64,000 bases of DNA from Bretschneidera sinensis (taxonomy: Eukaryota > Streptophyta > Magnoliopsida > Brassicales > Akaniaceae): assembly GCA_023935145.1 (NCBI GenBank), contig CM043705.1, forward strand, positions 56,452,084 through 56,516,083. The letters are read 5' to 3'. This document shows positions 11,561-22,180 of the stretch, one piece after another. Each line of letters opens with the position of its first letter. Positions within the stretch are counted from its first letter, which is position 1. The position numbers were made by a program, and so were the translations under genes. Below the pieces are notes generated by a model. The model was not told the origin of the DNA, did no database searches, and saw only the letters and a program-made list of their open reading frames with translations.

Positions 11561-11972
11561 TGTTAGAGTTGGTGCATACTTCACGAGACCAGATCTGTAG
11601 AACCCCGGACGAACACGAGATCCCACTCCCCAGTGAGAGAGCGGGCAAGGGTTAGGGGGCAGTGCTCCCTAAACTTTTGGGCCATGTACATGAGTTGGGC
11701 CTAGTTTTTTGCTTGGAAGTTTGGGCTTGGGCCCATGAAGAGCCATAATTCTACACCAGAATGGAAACCTAATTAAACCCTAATTAGGACTTCTTAATTT
11801 GCATATAAATACTCTTTATGTACTGAGCATACATTGTAAAAGAGAGATTTGTGAGGTTGATAATAAGAAACTTCTGGCAGAATATAGCCCTATTATTAGA
11901 TGAACCTGGGTAAATCTTGTCTTCTTTTCTTTCAGTTATAATTCGTGTGATTGACAGATCTCAAATCGTTCA
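11561..11972. mobile_element. Solo LTR (412 bp), target duplication AAATG
   Basis: The segment starts TGTTAGAGTTGGTGC, ends ...AAATCGTTCA and is flanked on both sides by AAATG (11556-11560 and 11973-11977). Copy 2 keeps the empty site near 46140 (agcttaaatgaatgttta), so it arrived after the duplication and then lost its interior by LTR recombination. A TATA-like stretch (catataaatactc) lies inside. The length and style resemble copia LTRs, but with no coding region left the superfamily is not proven. Confidence 0.85.
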
Positions 11973-12115
11973 AAATGAATGTTTAACTATTATATAGAGG
12001 TTTCAGCATATTACCTCAATAATACAATGAGGTCCAGTGAAAGATTGTATTTTGCACAAAATGGAATCAAACCACTAAGCATTCACTGGAGTGTTCAGAA
12101 TTATCTGGAATTGTA

Positions 12116-12890
12116 TAGAGTTTTTTTTTTTTTTTTTTTTGCATTAAAAAAATACAATTAAAGCCTATATTATGAATAAGTAGGATGCATTGATGAGGTC
12201 TTATGGTCTAGACTAAAGTCCTAGAATTACCAAGTCCCAAGTTTGATTCCTATGGATTATAAGTATGGGTTATTTTTTCAACTTATATAAGTTTGATTCC
12301 TTTTGATTTTTGAATTTATTAATTAGTCTAATTCTAAAATGATTTTGTTGGAAATTTAAATTGTAAAATGACCATTTTTTGTGTGGTATTACTCTTGGTC
12401 CTTTATCCTATATTGAAAAATTAAAGAAATTTTCTGTGTTTAAATTTGATCAGCCAGATTAGATTACTACTCCCATATTCTTAGAGTGAGTTCCTCCCTT
12501 GCAATTATTTACAATGTGTTTTGTTTTGTTTGTTTTGTTCAAGATTGAGGGAAATCTGTTAGGAAAAATATGTTTTGGTCATAATCGCAGGAGTTGTAGG
12601 CAAGAAGAAAGAAAAGAAGATCATTGAGGTCACTAACCACAATGCGATTGTTGGGATATTCACATGTGAGTTATCCCATATCTAAAAGAAATAAAAATAA
12701 AAGTGACTTATATACATGGTTTGGGCCCAAGGCTCATGAGCTTAAGCTCTTGAGTCATATTTGCACCTATCATTTGTCCTTTCTTTTTGCCAAGCTATTG
12801 TATGCAGTAACTATTCATTTCTCACTACCATCTATTTAATCCAATCATTACCTGATTAAAACCTTGTTACCGAGGTTAATCACGTATTAG
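12116..12890. other. Poly(T) tract and sequence specific to copy 1
   Basis: A run of about 22 T (12120-12141) is shared with copy 2 (46292-46316). From about 12200 to 12860 copy 1 has some 650 bp that copy 2 lacks. It begins with a tRNA-like B-box motif (caagtttgattcctatgg) suggesting a SINE fragment. A TGTTGGGATATTCAC at about 12649 could be an LTR start, but I cannot find a matching end. No credible coding frame. Confidence 0.4.
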
Positions 12891-13089
12891 TTATAAGCAA
12901 TACCTATTAGTATTATCTTTAAGCTTTTCATGTAAGAGACTCAGGTTCTATGAAACTTTTATCTTTGTGAAAAAGTTAGCAGAGGGTCATAGGCATTTGA
13001 GATGAGAGAACAGAAAGCGGATCGATTATGGAGACCTCACAGCCACTAGCCTCAAAAATATTCTCTATCTTTGATCTTTCCCACAATAC

Positions 13090-13214
13090 TGACTAGGTTC
13101 AATTTTGATAAATTTCCCACATTAGATTTCTCTCATTTCTAATGGTTCCCCCTACTGGAAAGACGTCCAAAATTCCTTGACAGCATACATGGGAGTACAA
13201 CCTTCACTATATAA
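13090..13214 (+). promoter_or_regulatory. MIR395 promoter elements (plus-strand unit, copy 1)
   Basis: TGACTAGGTTCAATTTT (13090-13106) resembles a UPE box in reverse complement, and TATATAA (13208-13214) follows about 110 bp later, some 70 bp upstream of the hairpin. Spacing and orientation match the minus-strand unit (5182-5304) and the copies at 46688-46813 and 50882-51007. The TATA call is firm; the UPE assignment is from recalled consensus. Confidence 0.6.
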
Positions 13215-13280
13215 GTATGAGTATTTTGTTTAATGTTTATATAGCCTAAAATAAGTATAACCTGCAGAACAAGAAAGAGT

Positions 13281-13382
13281 CAGCTGTCCCCTGGAGTTCC
13301 CTTGACCACTTCATTTTGGGCTCCTAACTTGAGGGTGACCCCTACTGAAGTGTTTGGGGGAACTCTGGGAGGCGCATGACAC
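13281..13382 (+). ncRNA. MIR395: MIR395 precursor hairpin with exact mature miR395
   Basis: The 5' arm (tgtcccctggagttccc, then star-like gaccacttcatt) folds back on the 3' arm, which holds an exact 21-nt miR395 at 13345-13365. The loop is about ctcctaacttgagggtgacc. It is the single plus-strand hairpin of copy 1, pointing away from the minus-strand pair at 4.6-5.1 kb. With the gypsy element and solo LTR removed, the two TATA boxes would be about 2.3 kb apart. It has its own TATA box (13208-13214). Expected role: post-transcriptional control of sulfate assimilation genes. Confidence 0.92.
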
Positions 13383-13552
13383 CTAAAGTCAGTGAGTGAA
13401 TAATCTTATCAATCTTCACCTTAACAGGCTATATTTTTTTCATTTCATGCCTCACCACATTTTGCATTTTAGAGCTTTGAATTTTTGCAGTATATATTTT
13501 TATTATACATTATATACTGCTTTCTATTTATTGTAACACTGTCATTTAAGCA

Positions 13553-13671
13553 AAGTCCCCACCAAGGCAACAGGAAATGTTTTTTCCCCATCCTTGTCTT
13601 CGTCCCCTAACGGGGCGGGGATTTTTCCCCAAATTGGGGTGGGGCCAATTTGAACAAAATTGCAATCCCTA
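13553..13671. mobile_element. hAT miniature element, right-end remnant
   Basis: About 119 bp match the right end of the element at 1775-2402 (ggggcggggatttttcccc) and end TTGCAATCCCTA, followed by CTTTATTC. The left three quarters are missing, with the same breakpoint as the remnant at 51320-51440. Confidence 0.65.
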
Positions 13672-13697
13672 CTTTATTCTTATCTGCATCTATTGAC

Positions 13698-14692
13698 ACT
13701 CATAAACCAAAGTGATTTTTGTCAACGAAATGTTGTTTTACATGGTTTTCAGTGGCTAAATCAAGGGTCGATTTAACCAACAGGAGGTATGTTGTTGGAG
13801 AACTGCTGCACAACCCTATTAACTATGAGGAACTAGCTGTTAAGATGGGCATTCTATTTCCAGCTGGAACAGTTTCTTGTATGCAGTTAGTGTTGGAGTT
13901 TTGTTGGAAAAACATGATTCAGTTGACTGAATGATTTATTCAGTCGATGAAGGACATAAAATTTCTGTCGTCGACGGGATTAGGATTGAGTCAACTGAAT
14001 ACCTGACACCTTATACGTTTTCTTTTGAAATATTGATTTAGTCGACTGAATAAAACATTTAGTTGACTGAATGTTGGTTATTTTGAAATTTGAATTCCAA
14101 CAGCTATAATTTTCAGAGAAGTCATGTCTTTTTGTCAAGAAATACGTTTTTAAAATCGGTACTCTTCATTTTCTGATGCTTGTAAGTTGAAACGAAATCT
14201 ATAAATATTTCTAATAACTTCCAAATTAACCACATTTCCTTTTTTAGAATTTATTTTTCTTGTTCTTCTACATTTACTTATGAAAATATACAATAAATTT
14301 TTTTTCGTTGTTTCAAAAGAGAACTTAAGGAATAATCTTCGATTTTGCTCTTAGAGATTCTTAGAGACTTCGACTATCCTGGAGGAATATTTTTTAGAAC
14401 CCAGAGCAATCTAATGGAGACAAACAAAGCGTTAACGACGGCTTTGATACGTGTCTCAAAGTCACCATAAATTCTATACTACTTAGAGATTATGTATCCA
14501 CAAATCACTTTTCACTCTCGACAGCTCAAACTGCAGTTAGGCCAAATAGTTGCGTACTTCCTTTTTTTCCTATTTTGTTCCCAGTTGGGCATTCTACGTA
14601 GTAGTGTCATCCCTAGAGGAGGGATTACCCGCTGAACAATGCTGCGTAAAGCTAGATGTTAGAACCGGTTCAATCATATGGAAAACCTATAA
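13698..14692 (+). pseudogene. PQQ/polyvinyl-alcohol-dehydrogenase-like gene remnant, copy B
   Basis: The first-exon piece reads WLNH in one frame, then DLTNRRYVVGELLHNPINY in another, then decays. The middle exon and part of the following intron present in copy A (about 3216-3752) are absent. The last exon starts after CCAGTTG near 14586 (AFYVV then SSLEEGLPAEQCC) and lost about 20 bp coding for FRGSL. It continues KLDVRTGSIIWKTY. No coding capacity remains. It shares the middle-exon deletion with copy D. Confidence 0.7.
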
Positions 14693-14950
14693 GCTCGAGC
14701 TCACCAGCCTTAAAAGGCCTTAATGAGGCTAACGAGCCTAAACGAGCCTGTAATAATTTTTTATTTTAATAAATAGAAAAATATTACACATATTGATATT
14801 ATAATATATATAAAAAATATTTTATATTAATCGAAAAGATTAACTAGCCTGATGAGTCAAACAGTTGGATATTTGAGCTCAACTCGACAAGGTAAATGAG
14901 CCAATTTAATAGACTCGAGCTTGATTCGAAGTTTGACAAACCAAGCTTAA
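14690..14950. repeat. GAGCTCGAGC-type miniature repeat, second copy
   Basis: Same block as 3958-4215: aagctcgagctcaccag at the left, an AT-rich centre, and agactcgagcttgattcg at the right. It occupies the same position relative to the last exon. Confidence 0.5.
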
Positions 14951-15094
14951 TCTGACCAAATTCAAATTAATTCTTACAAAATTTTTATTTGGATGATAGT
15001 AATTGAAGTTTAAGAACTCCATAAATTTTATTTATATTTATATACAAAATTTGTTTTTTCCTGCTCCGAAGAAATGAATTAATTCTTACTAGTC

Positions 15095-15780
15095 TAGTTT
15101 AGGGGTGTTCATGAGTGGGTTTGCCTAAAAAATTAACCCAACCGAATTATACCGGGTTGAAAAAATCTCAACTCAACCCATAAACTCATCCAACCCTAGC
15201 CCAACACAACCCATTTAAATCGGTTTGGATCACCGGTTTAGTTTTTTTTTTCACTTAAAATTTAATGCAAACATATTATCTAAAAAATATTTTACAACAA
15301 TTATTCATAGTTCATTAGATCCAAAATCAAATCCATGCAAGAATATACAAAATCTTACGAACCATCATTTACAAATTAAGTACCTAGAATCACTTCGTAC
15401 AAAGTTCAAATAATCTTAATTTAAGACAAACCATATAAAAGTAAATAAAAACTAGATTTTAACAGTGTTTGATCGATCAAATTCTTCAAAACTTCAATAC
15501 TAGTATAGGCTTGGTCCGAGAATATCCATAATCAAGTCCCATCATACCAAAGATATAAAAAAGTATGAACATTTTATAAGCAAATCAATTCAATAAGCTT
15601 TTGGGAAACATATTAAAAGTCCAAAAGAATTACTTTTACGAGAATAAACGGTCTTCTTCAACTAAAAAGTACTAAAAAGAAATATCTTATAGAAATTTAA
15701 ATTTTAATTGGCCTTTTTGATGGAAACTAGAATTTTTTGTTGGGGGATTTTAAGAAGAAAAAAGAAAAAAAAATGATAAG

Positions 15781-15812
<32 letters not shown>

Positions 15813-15823
15813 ATATATATATG
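15095..15823. other. AT-rich non-coding stretch with possible hAT end and (AT)n microsatellite
   Basis: It opens with taggggtgttcatgagtg, which resembles a plant hAT end, followed by acccaaccgaattatacc-type repeats. I found no matching inverted end, so no element is called. The middle is AT-rich with no coding frame. A (AT)n tract interrupted by GTGTGT lies at about 15780-15823. Copy 2 has the equivalent at 52857-53557 with a much shorter AT tract. Confidence 0.45.
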
Positions 15824-17066
15824 TAACGGCCCATCCTGAGTGCGTCCTACTCAGAACGGCTCCTTTCTTGAAAAGTTAATAAATTAGGGTGAGCTATAAA
15901 GCTCTTTATTTTCAAATCTTGTAATATAATCACTTTTTATAAACACAAATTTAGTAGGACTTTGTATTACACTTCTGATTTATGTTTCTTATTTTATTTA
16001 TCATAAAAGAAGTAATCACTACAACAACACTAATAAACTTAATTAGTTATGAAACTCTTAGTCAAAAACTCCTTCTTACACAATGTAACATTAACCTTTT
16101 ATAAACAACATCAATCACAATAGTTTTTAATTTACAGCAATCAACATTTCAAGCTATTCATAGGACAAATTCAAAACATGCCTCTCACGGGCCAATTACC
16201 CCACATACCCATCGTGGGCGAAATACCTTAAACAATATCCTTACATAATTTCCAACTTTTACAATTTAAAAGTATAAGTACGCAAAATAATTAATCTTCA
16301 CAACAAATTATATCAAAATAATTTTAAACTCACAAAATACATCTCATCTCATCCATAAATTATATATACCCTTCATTGGGTAAATACAATTATACACCTT
16401 CTATAAATCAACATAAGCATTCTAAATAAAATGTCATGCAAAACAAATGTAAAAATCTGACTATTCATTTCCCATTTTAAATTCATGTCCCTTCCTTGGG
16501 TAAATTATAACACAATGGGGACACCTCCCCATGTACCGATACACATTGTAATTTTTTTCAAAACTTCAGATCCCCTCCTCCTAGGTAACAACCTACGGGA
16601 TCCTATCATTCCCTCCACCTATGTAACAACCTACTCTAGGCGGGATCCTATCATTTCCTCCACCTAGGTAACAACCTAAACTAGGCAAGGTCCATACATA
16701 CCCTCCACCTAGGTAACAAGCTAAACTAGGCGAGGTCCATACATACCCTCCACCTAGGGAACAACCTACACTAGGCGAGATCCATATATACCCTCCACCT
16801 AGGTAACAACGTGCACTAGGTGGAATCATATCCTTTCCAATATGATTCTTTTCCATACTATCCTTAGAAGTCATGTCCATAGAATGCATTAATAATATCT
16901 CTAGTTTCAACACAAAATCCACAACCAATCATATTAGAATCATTCCATCCACAACAATTACAAAAATATCAAGAAATTCATATCATTAATTCCTTATACA
17001 TCCATATACCAATAAAAATTATTATCTAATTATCAATGCATTTTCATAATCATTTATTACATTAGG
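15822..17066. repeat. LTR-like dispersed repeat starting TGTAACGGCCC, copy 1
   Basis: It begins TGTAACGGCCCATCCTGAG and is collinear with 53558-54968 plus 58328-58525 in copy 2, which has about 330 bp more near its start. Motifs such as gagctataaagctc and caatggggacacctcccc recur. It looks like an LTR or a piece of an LTR element, but no matching end or coding region is visible. It holds the ancestral empty sites for copia B (near 16858, tactatccttagaag) and copia C (near 17049). Confidence 0.45.
16575..16830. repeat. Tandem repeat, about 57-60 bp unit, about five copies
   Basis: The unit carries cctccacctaggtaacaacc, then a variable ctaggcgaggtccatac part. The minus-strand frame through it gives a repetitive LGGGYVW pattern, which is a by-product of the repeat and not a gene. 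The same array is at 54675-54935. Confidence 0.8.
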
Positions 17067-18369
17067 CTTACTAAGAGTAAATTGAAACTCACCTTAATAG
17101 GACCGAGTGGTATTCTTGGACTTTTTCCTTACCTTTACTTCGTTCTTCTACCACACCTAAAGAACGTACCATCTAGTTTTAAAATCAAAGTATACAAGTA
17201 ATTAATAATTATCTATCAAGAAATTACAAGAATTAATCAAAAGACTACAATCCCACAAGTTTCCTTTTCTTTGTTTACTTCTCCTCATTCTTTCTTTCCT
17301 TTCCTTAACAAAATTGTGATTCATAACTCAAGAAAATGATATTAAATAAGCTTACTACTTCTTCCATTTTTGTAAGGAATCATACCAATCCAATAATCTT
17401 TATACCACCAAGATTTTAAACCCATAATATTTACATTTTTAAACACTAACTTAGATTAATTCTCATAACCACCAAAATATCTATTTAATAGAATTCTTCT
17501 CAACCTTTAGTTTTCTCACTAAAAATCCTTTTAACATAAGGTATTCCTTTAGTTCCAAAAATTATTATACTTCAAACCCAAAGCTTACTTTTTTAAAGCT
17601 ATTTCAAATTGCAAATTTTAGGTTCTTTCATGCTATAGTTCAAGAGTATTCAAAGTTCCACCATAAATTCACATTCCAACTTCACTAAGTAATGAATCCA
17701 TCAAAATTTGTACTTCCACAATTGTAAACTTATACTCTTAACAATACCCAACACAAACTTTTCTTATTTCCCTCTTAACTTTCTTATCTTAACAATTTCC
17801 GTGAAAATTTATAATTCTTACAAAGAAATTATCCAATTTATGAAATTAAATCAAATCCAATCAAATCTATAACTTTAATATTTTACAATACCCACAACTC
17901 AAATCAAACTCGAACATGATTGAGAAAAGAGGAAAGATCTCTACTAGAAGCTCTTTTCCAAAGAAAGAGAAGAGAATTTTGGAGATCGGAAAAGTCAAAG
18001 AAGCCAAGAACGCATATAAGGTCATGGTTGAAGAAAAGGTGGTAGAGACAACAACAACTCATCAAAGCAAGAAGAAAAAAGGTCAGAACTCTTTCTCTAT
18101 GAGAGGTCAAGAAGAGGCAACAAAAATGAAATAAGGTATGACAACTCTAAAGTTAAATTGTTATAATCGTAATAAATTTTACCATTGTGCTCCTAAAGAA
18201 GTACTATAGAACAATGTGAATGAGAAAACTTAGAAATGAAAGGTGAAATTGAGATTACTTTGTTGTGGCTCACTATAACGAGAAAGAAAAAAAAAAGAAA
18301 AGTGAAAATCTTTTTTATTTTATATTTTTTAGTTACGTATAAAATTAAAATGTGTTAAAAACTCTTGTT

Positions 18370-18450
18370 TTTTTCGTTTAGTGATTAGCTGGTCATTACC
18401 TCCTGGTCCTTTATATATGAGACCTAGGTTTGATTCCCTTCTGTACGTAT
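18370..18450 (+). repeat. SINE-like tRNA-derived fragment
   Basis: gtttagtgattagctggtc resembles an RNA polymerase III A box and gacctaggtttgattccc matches a B box (GGTTCGANTCC-like). The spacing of about 40 bp fits a tRNA-derived SINE head. No tRNA fold is evident and the (TA)n tract starts directly after it. Confidence 0.4.
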
Positions 18451-18453
18451 ACT

Positions 18454-18509
<56 letters not shown>
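18454..18509. repeat. (TA)n microsatellite
   Basis: An uninterrupted TA dinucleotide run of about 56 bp. Confidence 0.95.
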
Positions 18510-18512
<3 letters not shown>

Positions 18513-19865
18513 CAAGAGCAAACATAACATGTAAATTCTAGATAATCTACAAATAATACATTTTCAATTAGAAAACAAATCTTTTAATAAAAAAATACCA
18601 TTTAATCATTTCTCGGTTTTTAAAAGTCCCTATTTCACTCTAGGGTTTCCAACAAATCATGTTCGAAGGGATTTTGGTCCCAAACCTTAACATGAGCTGC
18701 AAGAGGAAACATATATTGTCAATAGGACAAGTAACAAAATTTCAATGATATTCCTAGAACGTTCATTTACCTTGACAAACCACAAAATTTAATCCTTCCA
18801 TCAACAAACAATGTCGACAGTACCTTCCTTATAATGTCAACGTACACTTTTAGGTTTTCCCCCTTTAACACAAACCAAATTAACATTTTAAGGAAAATAA
18901 AAATAAAAGTTTCCTTGGACACCCATTTTTTCCTATTAGTTTTGTTATATTGCGTTATTTTTCCTCTTAACTTTCCTTTTACATCCAAACATAAAACAAA
19001 GGAAAAAGTTTTTTTTTTAACTTCTATTTTTATTTTATATTATTTGAAATTTTAATTTCCTATTCTTTTGAATTTTCTAAGATCCATATACATTAAAAAT
19101 AAATATTTGAACATGTAGTTATTAATATGATGAAAAAAAGTTGTTGTCGCTCCTATGAAACACAAGACATGCATGTAATATATATCTTGAATTATTTATG
19201 GTGTTTATATTTTTTTACTTAAGTAGAAATTAGTGCTGTGAATCAGTTGCAACATATGTACTTGCATGAACTACAGGACTAACGAATTACTCCTGTGAAT
19301 CAGTTACAATTTTCAATTTACAACATTTAACTGAACATATTTCTGGCTAGTAGGACTTACGAATCAGACTTAATTGATTCATTTTTACAAGAAAATGAAT
19401 AACTAAACTTTCTTGATGTGAGAGTGAATTTTTGTTTAGTTTACAACTGTTTAACTTGCAAAAATAATAATCATAATGAGGAATACTTTTAAACTACTTT
19501 CAGCAGTATTTTTTCATGAATATATGAACCAGCAGATATGCATGAAAAATCTATGACAATCTCATAATCTGAACAACATTTGGTAAAAGTTTCTAAAACG
19601 GCTTTTCTTTCAAGAAACATAAGTTAAGCCAAATACCCCAACGGTTTATGAAAATAATTAAAAGCTGAAAAACAATTTTTAAAAAGCTGAATTTGTGTAA
19701 AAAATATTTTTTAATAAATGTTTTACCAAATACTAAATAACTTTCAGGTTCACAGCTATTTTAGGAAAAAGTATTTCAAAATCCATTTTGAAATCCAAAA
19801 ACAAAAACTATAATTAAACAAAATGGTAAACATATTGGTTACTCAATGGATGAGTAGTATATATA

Positions 19866-19985
19866 TCAAATGACACCAAGAGTTCCTCCAGACACTTTAG
19901 TAAGATACTACAGCAAACCCTAATATTTGAGTAGGAGAGATCCCCCAATGAAGTGTTCAGGGGAGCTCTAGGGGACACATGAGGA
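19866..19985 (-). ncRNA. MIR395: Degenerate MIR395 hairpin, copy 2 (partner of 4590-4712)
   Basis: The minus-strand 3' arm holds a miR395-like 21-mer at 19880-19900 with changes at positions 3 (G to A), 10 (T to C) and 14 (G to A). The 5' arm contains tcccctagagctcccct and cacttcat, so the fold is largely kept. It differs from its copy 1 partner at several mature positions, so the two have drifted independently. Its promoter region was displaced by the copia insertion at 20432. Confidence 0.7.
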
Positions 19986-20251
19986 TTATTTCCTACTTGG
20001 TTTAAAGAAACATAAGTTAGGACAAACACCCTTAAAAATAGTTTTTCAAAAAAAAATCTCTAAAAAGTTAAATTTATATCAGAAAAGTTGTGTTAATTGT
20101 TGTTATACCATATATGCTATAAACAGATTTTAGTTCCATAGTTGTATCAAAAATAGTTTAAAAATCATTTTAAAATCCAAAAATTGAAACTGTAGTTAAA
20201 CCAAACAGTGAACATGGGAAATATATATATTGATGAATAGACAGTAGTGTG

Positions 20252-20375
20252 TATCAAGTGACACCAGGAGTTCCCCCCAAACACTTCAGTAAGGTATTTG
20301 AGCAAACCCTAATGTTTGAGAGCTAGAAAGAGCCCCCAATGAAGTATTCAGGGGAACTCTAGGGGACTCCTGATT
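20252..20375 (-). ncRNA. MIR395: MIR395 hairpin with an extra G in the mature segment, copy 2
   Basis: The minus-strand 3' arm carries miR395 at 20268-20289, but the G-run has six Gs instead of five, making a 22-mer. The 5' arm (agtcccctagagttcccct, then gaatacttcat) pairs with it. This is the copy 2 partner of the exact hairpin at 5001-5120. Its upstream side reaches copia A after only about 55 bp. The TATA and UPE-like boxes that belong to it are now at 45121-45243. Confidence 0.85.
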
Positions 20376-20431
20376 TGTGGGTTAATTCTAACTTAATCAG
20401 TTTCGTTTTGAATGGAATAGAAATGGCAAAC

Positions 20432-21498
20432 TGTTGGAAATCACCTTGACAAGATGCCCAGGTGGTGATCTTCCAAATACCCAAGTCTAGAATGACTTGT
20501 AAAGATTCGGAATCGAAAACAGGAGCAGAAAATCAAAGAAAGAAAGAAGACAAGCAATTTGTTATTGAGGTTCGGCAATGTGCCTACATCCCCGTGAGTT
20601 CCTCCGAATTCTCTGCACTAAATCAATGGTTCTTTACAAATACAGCAACCTTCTTCAAGAAGCTCAAGTTCTTGAAGAAACCAAGAAGAGAAGAAAGGAA
20701 GAAGATAGGAACTAACAATGCTCTCTATCTAATCTAGACTTCTCTCTCTTTACAACCAGACTCACTATAATGAGTCCCTCTTGTGTTTGTGTCTTTGCAC
20801 TCTCACACAATTCTCTCATTCACACATATATCTCACAAGTTACATTACATCACACTCTTGTGTTCTCTTCTCTCTTTGAAAATGAGGCTAGTGAACCTCT
20901 TTTATAGCCACCCACTTCTTGGTTATTCTTGAGATTCAATCCTCACCCTTTGATCATGATTACCACTTAATCATGGCCCTCCATCACTCCTAAGTGGTGC
21001 TGTGCATTTTAACCTTGCACCCACGCACCTAAGAGAGGGTCAAAACAGGCTGTCCATGTGTGCTTTACTTTGCCTAGCGCCTAGGTGCTCAACAGGGCAT
21101 GGTGTGGTGCTGGGCAGAGTCCATTTGCACACTCTTTGGGCGGTGCGGTGCTGGTGGGGAGCAGTGTGGTGCTGGTGCGCATCAAGCAGCACACCTTCTG
21201 GACGGTGCGGTGCTAACAGATGGGCGGTGTGGTGCTGGTGCGTTTCTGGAGCCTTCATTCTGTGCGGTGCACCACTAGTGAAGGGGTGGTGCAGCGCACA
21301 CTGATGCTACCCCTTCACCCAGCTGTGAGCACACTCCTTCAGCTTGTGTGTAGAAGTGCGCACACTAGTGCGCCTACCCTTACCTTGCTCCAAAGTGATG
21401 CACACACATGTGTGCAGACCTTTAACTTGCTGATCTTTGAACCATGTTTGGACATGTTTAAACCTTAACCATGTTTAAACCTTAGACAAATGCCAACA
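20432..21498 (-). repeat. 3' LTR of copia A
   Basis: In element sense it starts TGTTGGCATTTGTCTAAGG and ends GATTTCCAACA. It has a TATA-like CTATAAAAG (20899-20907 on the complement) and a GC-rich middle built from ggtgcggtgctgg motifs (about 21120-21260). It lacks about 36 bp present in the partner LTR (near 45008-45044). The polypurine tract in element sense is acaaaggtagagat, at 21499-21512. Confidence 0.9.
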
Positions 21499-22180
21499 AT
21501 CTCTACCTTTGTCTAAGCCTTTAAACCCGAACCATTGTGCAGAGAACTTCAGGATCAGAACTCATCTGGAGTCATCAATCAACTGACTCCATTCCTAAGA
21601 AGTCCAAGGCAATGATTGGACCTTCTTAGAGGTAGAACCTTGGTGCCTAAATTTGCAGGACTTTCCTCCGTGGTCTTCTTGTCAACATGAATGCAACCTT
21701 TCGTACCATTTTCCAGAATGTAATGATACCGAACATCCATATGCTTCGTCCCCTCATGGAACACTGGATTCCTCCACAAGTGCCATGCACTTTGGCTATC
21801 CAAAGATACCTCCACCTACTCTTTTAGGACCTCCCACTCGTCCAACAACCCTTTGCACTCCATAGCCTCCTTTATGGCTTCCGTAGCCCTTATGCATTCT
21901 GCCCCGGTTGTTATAAGTGCTACCACCGGCTGCCACTGAGCCTTCAAATACCTCAGCAACCACTTCATCCCAAGCCAATGCTTCTTTCCAGGATTACTCA
22001 CAAATCTGTTGAGAACACCCATTGCCCAAGAAACCCTTAACCAATTTCTCTCATTTTCTTGGATTCTACACATACCAAGGATCTTTTGTGTAAGGTTGAG
22101 ATCCTTCCTCTCGAACTCTTCACTGAGTTGAGACGTAAACCTTTCCATCCTCTTCCTGCTATTCCAAACCAACAGCACAT
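21499..22180 (-). pseudogene. Copia A pol: end of RT and RNase H, internally deleted
   Basis: The minus-strand frame gives LLVWNSRKRMERFTSQL (just past the RT YVDD box), then KILGMCRIQENERN, then jumps to VLNRFVSNPGKKHWLGMKWL and again to QWQPVVAL, showing deletions relative to copia C (62690-63300). The RNase H end (SLDSQSAWHLWRNPVFHEG, LGTKVLPL) follows after a stop near 21815. The solo LTR at 22181 separates it from the rest of RT. Confidence 0.88.

Larger units (their letters stand above)
4338..17066. repeat. Direct segmental duplication, copy 1
   Basis: From 4338 this region runs collinear and in the same orientation with 19610 onward. Matched pairs are 4353/19625, 5014/20268, 5182/45121, 11094/45680, 12117/46287, 13345/46944, 13719/51488, 15101/52857, 15822/53558 and 16575/54675. 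It holds a gypsy element (5748-11088) and a solo LTR (11561-11972) that copy 2 lacks. It lacks the copia insertions of copy 2. The right end at 17066 is only where copy 2 is interrupted by copia C, so the duplication may extend further. Confidence 0.85.
17067..19609. other. AT-rich spacer between the duplication copies
   Basis: Very AT-rich sequence without a credible gene. Short frames of 60-73 codons (17904-18134, 18767-19055) overlap on both strands and show no recognisable domain. It holds a SINE-like piece (18370-18450) and a long (TA)n microsatellite (18454-18509). If the duplication is a simple tandem, this stretch belongs to copy 1's unit and its partner would lie right of the window. 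Confidence 0.5.

Noticed and set aside
12649..12860. Possible LTR starting TGTTGGGATATTCAC
   Set aside because: No matching CA end, target duplication or partner LTR found.
16575..16830. Possible CRISPR-like array
   Set aside because: Units are contiguous diverged tandem repeats without spacers, in a plant genome.
16593..16928. 111-codon minus-strand frame with LGGGYVW repeats
   Set aside because: Produced by the 57-60-bp tandem repeat; not conserved as an open frame in copy 2.
21002..21468. Cys/Trp-rich frames in GC-rich sequence (also 44626-44980 and 55155-55399)
   Set aside because: They lie inside copia LTRs and follow the ggtgcggtgctgg and ccgcggcgcc repeats; codon pattern is repeat-driven.
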